Shown one piece after another: positions 60,425 through 64,000 of a DNA stretch of 64,000 nt (its first letter is position 1; each line of letters begins with the position of its first letter). A program made the position numbers and the translations under genes. This DNA comes from Taibaiella sp965229095 (GTDB taxonomy: Bacteria; Bacteroidota; Bacteroidia; Chitinophagales; Chitinophagaceae): NCBI GenBank assembly GCA_965229095.1, contig OZ245855.1:1488001-1552000 (forward strand). Reading direction: 5' to 3'. A model generated the notes under the pieces. That model saw only the letters and a list, made by a program, of their open reading frames with translations. It was not told the DNA's origin and did no database searches.

Positions 60425-61795
60425 ATGTTACACGATACATTTTCTACCCTGAAAACGGTAGTACTGGCTTCTTTATCCCTGCTTTGCGTCCTAGTATGCG
60501 GTTCCTGCGCACAACCCGGTGAAGCAAGGGAGGTAACCATCAATGGTAATACCTCCGTACCCCGGCTCCTGGAACGTAAAAGCAATTCCGGCCCCAAAGA
60601 AGAGGCAGACCAGATCAGGAAAGTGTACAACGATGCTGTGAAAGTGCTGCAAAGCAATCCCGAAGACTGGAAACAATACCTCAACCTGGCGACAGCCTTT
60701 ATCTCGGAAGGCCGTCTTACTGGAAATACAGGCTACTACAGCAATGCAGCCATTGAGGTATTACAGAAAGTAACCCAAGCCAACCCTTCTGATAAAAATA
60801 TACTATTTGAGGCCATGAGCCTGCAATCGGCTGTATTGCTTAATATGCATCAGTTCAAAGATGCCCTGAGCATAGCCGAGCAAGGAAGGAAGATCAACGA
60901 TTTCAACGCAGGTATATACGGCGCCCTGGTCGACGCCAATGTGGAAATGGGTCATTACAATGAGGCAGTGAAGGATTGTGATAAAATGCTCAGTATCCGT
61001 CCCGATCTACGTTCCTATTCCCGGGCTTCGTACCTGCGTCAGCTTTACGGCGATAATAAGGGCGCTATCGAAGCGATGAAAATGGCTGTAGAAGCGGGTG
61101 TGCCTGGCATGGAAAGCACCGAATGGGCAAGAGTGACCTGGGGCGACCTCTATGCCAATACCGGCAAATTGGATACAGCTAAAATGATTTACGAAGCAGC
61201 GCTGGTATACCGTCCGGGCTATGCTTATGCCGAAATGGGACTGGCAAGGATAGCAGCAGCACAGAAGAATTATGATGAAGCGATTACCCATACCCGCAAT
61301 GCCATCAAAGAGCTGAGCGAAGCTTCCTTCGTGGCTTACCTGGGCGATATGTACCTGTTGAAAGGCGATCAGGAAAAAGCGATGGAAACCCATAAAGAGG
61401 TAGTACGCCTGCTGGAAGAAGGAGAAAAAGAACAGGCCAAAAACACCGTGGTCCGGCACAACGGAAACCGGGAACTAGCCATGGCTTATCTCAACATCAA
61501 CGACTACGACAAAGCGCTGGCCTATGCCAAAGTGGACTACGCCATGCGCCCCGACAATATAGATGCCAACGACCTGATGGCCTGGATACTCTATAAAAAA
61601 GGCGATTATGAAGCTGCGCAAAAATATACCGATAAAATGTTCCTGACCAAGTCTAAAAATGCCAACCAGACCTTTAAAGCAGGCATGGTATATACAGCGG
61701 CCGGCAATACGGACAAAGGGATGCAATTGCATAAAGAAGCTATGGCCATATCTCCCTATATCGACCCCAGGATAACTGCATCTGTCAAGAACTAA
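60425..61795 (+). CDS. TPR-repeat protein, probable lipoprotein
   Basis: A 456-residue protein. The N terminus MLHDTFSTLKTVVLASLSLLCVLVCGSC ends in a Cys after GS (Cys28), a loose lipobox. The rest is built of tetratricopeptide repeats, e.g. AIEVLQKVTQANPSDKNILFEA, GIYGALVDANVEMGHYNEAVKDCDKML, YAEMGLARIAAAQKNYDEAITHTRNAI, LAYAKVDYAMRPDNIDANDLMAWILYKKGDYEAAQKY. It would act as a scaffold at the periplasmic face of a membrane. It sits 73 bases after DUF4331 copy 2 and 10 before the HupE-like gene; coupled operon role is inferred. Confidence 0.85.
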   Translation: MLHDTFSTLKTVVLASLSLLCVLVCGSCAQPGEAREVTINGNTSVPRLLERKSNSGPKEEADQIRKVYNDAVKVLQSNPEDWKQYLNLATAFISEGRLTGNTGYYSNAAIEVLQKVTQANPSDKNILFEAMSLQSAVLLNMHQFKDALSIAEQGRKINDFNAGIYGALVDANVEMGHYNEAVKDCDKMLSIRPDLRSYSRASYLRQLYGDNKGAIEAMKMAVEAGVPGMESTEWARVTWGDLYANTGKLDTAKMIYEAALVYRPGYAYAEMGLARIAAAQKNYDEAITHTRNAIKELSEASFVAYLGDMYLLKGDQEKAMETHKEVVRLLEEGEKEQAKNTVVRHNGNRELAMAYLNINDYDKALAYAKVDYAMRPDNIDANDLMAWILYKKGDYEAAQKYTDKMFLTKSKNANQTFKAGMVYTAAGNTDKGMQLHKEAMAISPYIDPRITASVKN

Positions 61796-61805
61796 TGTGC
61801 TTCCG

Positions 61806-62465
61806 ATGAAAAAGCTATACTGTCTACTGATCCTTCTGTTGCTTTGCTGTCCTGCCTTACAAGCGCATGTGATCAGCTATGAACTGGATCCCCTGCCGGG
61901 CGGCCAGGTGTTTCTCAAATACCTGATCATAGGCTATCAGCATATCATTCCTATGGGGCTCGACCATATCCTGTTTATCCTCTGCGTCTTTTTCCTCAAC
62001 AACAATCTGAAACAAATTATCATACAGGCCTCCATGTTTACCCTGGCCCACTCTATTACACTTGGCCTGGCTATGTACCAGGTCATCGCGCCACCGGCAC
62101 ATATCATAGAACCGCTCATTGCCTTGTCCATCGTATTCCTAGCCATTGAAAACATCTTTTCCACGAGGGTAAAACCCTGGCGCCTGGTAATGGTCTTTAT
62201 TTTCGGGCTGGTGCATGGCATGGGCTTTGCAGGGGCCTTATCGGCATTGGGCATGCCTTCCTATGCCTTTGCCACGGCCCTCATCAGCTTCAACATAGGC
62301 GTAGAGCTGGGGCAGCTCACGATCATTTTGCTGATGTACTTCCTGGTGGCACGTGTTTTTTCACAGAAACAATGGTACCGGAAAATTATTGTTGTTCCCT
62401 CTTCGTTGCTCATCGCCTTTATAGCCGGATACTGGACTATAGAACGGTTCTTCTTTGCCGGCTGA
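61806..62465 (+). CDS. HupE/UreJ-family membrane protein
   Basis: A 219-residue polytopic protein from the ATG at 61806 (a GTG at 61797 would add three residues). A signal-like first segment (MKKLYCLLILLLLCCPALQAHV) is followed by about six hydrophobic spans. The family wording is clear: KYLIIGYQHIIPMGLDHILFILCVFF, FTLAHSITLGLAM, GLVHGMGFAGALSALG and SFNIGVELGQLTIILL. HupE/UreJ proteins are linked to nickel or cobalt handling. The His in GYQHIIPMGLDHILF and LAHSIT are metal-ligand candidates. The gene follows the TPR gene with 10 bases and precedes the TonB receptor by 26. Confidence 0.9.
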   Translation: MKKLYCLLILLLLCCPALQAHVISYELDPLPGGQVFLKYLIIGYQHIIPMGLDHILFILCVFFLNNNLKQIIIQASMFTLAHSITLGLAMYQVIAPPAHIIEPLIALSIVFLAIENIFSTRVKPWRLVMVFIFGLVHGMGFAGALSALGMPSYAFATALISFNIGVELGQLTIILLMYFLVARVFSQKQWYRKIIVVPSSLLIAFIAGYWTIERFFFAG

Positions 62466-62491
62466 TCTTTTAACCGACCTAACCTTTTACT

Positions 62492-64000
62492 ATGCAGCTC
62501 AACCATACACTCAGGGCGACCTTTACCTTTATAGCCCTACTTCTCCTTCCAATCTATGCCCTGGCCCATAAAGGCAGTGTCCGGGGCAAAATAACAGACA
62601 GTAAGACCGGCAAGGGTATCGAAGGGGTCAATATTTATATCAGGGATCATAAAGGCAGCACCCTTACCAATGCCTTCGGGCAGTTCCTGCTCCGCGATAT
62701 AGAGCCGGGCGACTATGTGCTCTCCATAGGACATGTCGGTTTTGAAACCATCGAGAAAACCATTAAAGTAGAAGACGGTATTACCACCGATATTGAGGTA
62801 GCCCTGCTTACAGCCGCCGTCAACCTGAACGAAGTAACCATCAATGCGGTAAAAATACAGGCCGTAAACACGATAAGCGATGTCGACATCAAACTAAGGC
62901 CGGTCAATAGTTCGCAGGATTTCATGCGTATGATACCGGGGCTGTTTACTGCACAGCACCAGGGTGGCGGCAAGGCTGAGCAAATGTTTCTGCGGGGCTT
63001 CGATATAGACCACGGCACCGACATTAATGTAAGTGTAGACGACATGCCGGTAAATATGGTATCGCATGCGCATGGCCAGGGCTATGCCGACCTGCATTTC
63101 CTGATCCCCGAGCTCGTGCAGCGCATCAATTTCGGCAAAGGCCCTTACCAGTTGGACAAAGGCGATTTTGCTACCGCAGGCTTTGCCGAGTTCAAGACCT
63201 TCGATTACCTGGACAACAGCTTTGTAAAGGTAGAGGGCGGACTATACGGCTGGTTCCGCACCGTGGCAGCCGTAGACCTGCTCAACAGCCATAAAGGCGA
63301 TGGCAGGACCAGCGCTTACCTGGCGGGAGAGTATTGTTATAACCGGGGATACTTCGATGTGCCACAAAATTTCAACCGTTTGAACCTAACCGGAAAATAT
63401 ACCGTCCGCCTGGCAGCCAACAAACAGCTTAGTTTAACACTCTCTGGTTTTAAAAGCAATTGGGACGCTTCGGGACAGATACCCGAAAGAGCCGTAGCAG
63501 AAGGGATCATAGGCCGCTTCGGCGAGCTGGACAAGGAATCGGGCATTACCAGCCGCTACAACCTGAATGTGCAATACCTGCAAGCCATCAACGAACACAG
63601 CATTTTTAAAAGCAATGCTTATGTGAGCTATTACGATTTCGACCTGGTATCCGATTTCACGTTCTTCCTCAAAGATCCCGTCAATGGCGACCAGATCAGG
63701 CAGAAGGAAAAACGTATCCTGGCCGGTTACAATGCCCGGTATTATGCCGACTACAACATAGGCCGGTTCAAAGCAAGAACAGAAGCGGGGCTGGGCTTCC
63801 GTTTCGACAACAGTATGGATATTGAGCTCAGCCATACCCTGGATAAAGACATCCGGCTGGAGCGGCTGGCCCTGGGCGATATTTACCAAACCAATCTTTA
63901 CGGGTATGCCGCACAAACCATCTACCTGTTGCCGCAACTGGTATTCAACGCCGGATTACGTTTCGATTACTTTGTGCATGAATACAACAACAAGCTGCCT
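62492..64000 (+). CDS. TonB-dependent outer-membrane receptor, 3' end cut by window
   Basis: The frame is open from the ATG at 62492 to the last base, about 503 residues. Signal peptide 1-25 (ending ALAHKG). Residues about 27-110 are a carboxypeptidase-regulatory-like domain (VRGKITDSKTGKGIEGVNIYI, TLTNAFGQFLLRDIEPGDYVLSIGHVGFE). Then comes a plug domain (RPVNSSQDFMRMIPGLF, GKAEQMFLRGFDIDHGTDINVSVDDMPVNMVSHAHGQGYADLHFLIPELVQ), and barrel strands to the end. It would import a ligand from outside through TonB. The DUF4331, TPR and HupE-like genes upstream make it a probable receptor for metal or a metal complex. Confidence 0.92.
   Translation, partial: MQLNHTLRATFTFIALLLLPIYALAHKGSVRGKITDSKTGKGIEGVNIYIRDHKGSTLTNAFGQFLLRDIEPGDYVLSIGHVGFETIEKTIKVEDGITTDIEVALLTAAVNLNEVTINAVKIQAVNTISDVDIKLRPVNSSQDFMRMIPGLFTAQHQGGGKAEQMFLRGFDIDHGTDINVSVDDMPVNMVSHAHGQGYADLHFLIPELVQRINFGKGPYQLDKGDFATAGFAEFKTFDYLDNSFVKVEGGLYGWFRTVAAVDLLNSHKGDGRTSAYLAGEYCYNRGYFDVPQNFNRLNLTGKYTVRLAANKQLSLTLSGFKSNWDASGQIPERAVAEGIIGRFGELDKESGITSRYNLNVQYLQAINEHSIFKSNAYVSYYDFDLVSDFTFFLKDPVNGDQIRQKEKRILAGYNARYYADYNIGRFKARTEAGLGFRFDNSMDIELSHTLDKDIRLERLALGDIYQTNLYGYAAQTIYLLPQLVFNAGLRFDYFVHEYNNKLP

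Overview
The window looks like chromosome of a Bacteroidota bacterium, most likely of the Chitinophagales/Chitinophagaceae group. The grounds are: several large secreted proteins ending in type IX secretion (T9SS) sorting domains, a PorT-like outer-membrane beta-barrel, a TonB-dependent receptor with a carboxypeptidase-like N-terminal domain, a short SigA-type sigma factor, and promoters with the Bacteroidota -7 element TAnnTTTG instead of a classical -10 box. The species cannot be read from the sequence. No phage, transposase, rRNA or CRISPR array is visible.

Layout. 0-2.9 kb: end of a DUF4350-like protein overlapping a MoxR ATPase, then a START-like protein and a TfoX-like protein. 2.9-4.7 kb: a probable modification-dependent restriction enzyme (SRA-HNH) overlapping a MutT-type NUDIX hydrolase, behind two small inverted repeats. 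4.7-8 kb: a UDP-galactopyranose-mutase-like flavoprotein and a polytopic membrane protein. 8-12.3 kb: aldo/keto reductase, AraC regulator, class I fructose-bisphosphate aldolase, tRNA-Met(CAT), a second START-like protein. 12.9-17.9 kb: an unusual co-directional set of acyltransferase-like protein, E1/ThiF-like adenylyltransferase of the Rv1355c type, 7TM histidine kinase and response regulator. 18-24 kb: two secreted proteins, one a 1606-residue adhesin with tandem 250-residue repeats. 24.5-29.4 kb: XRE regulator, PaaK-like ligase, DeoC, SPOR protein, M20 amidohydrolase, beta-barrel protein.

29.4-39.4 kb: a minus-strand surface-polysaccharide region (glycosyltransferases, methyltransferase, epimerase, flippase, KdsA, CDP-glucose synthesis genes) with the tRNA hydroxylase MiaE and a DUF3667 protein packed inside the operon. 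39.6-41.1 kb: an EnvC-like murein hydrolase activator, followed by about 760 bases of repeat-rich intergenic DNA. 41.9-48.2 kb: two T9SS type B proteins, one with about 20 copies of a 51-residue repeat. 48.3-53.2 kb: divergent SigA paralogue, secreted endonuclease/phosphatase-type protein, a sensorless histidine kinase and a NarL-type regulator. 53.3-56.4 kb: luciferase-like monooxygenase, small membrane proteins, AraC regulator. 56.5-64 kb: two DUF4331 proteins, a TPR lipoprotein, a HupE/UreJ-like membrane protein and a TonB receptor cut by the window end; spacing and gene types suggest a single envelope or uptake system.

The best candidates for undescribed systems are the acyltransferase/E1/two-component set (12.9-17.9 kb) and the DUF4331-TPR-HupE-TonB set (56.5-64 kb). 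All functions are read from motifs by eye; no database search was run.
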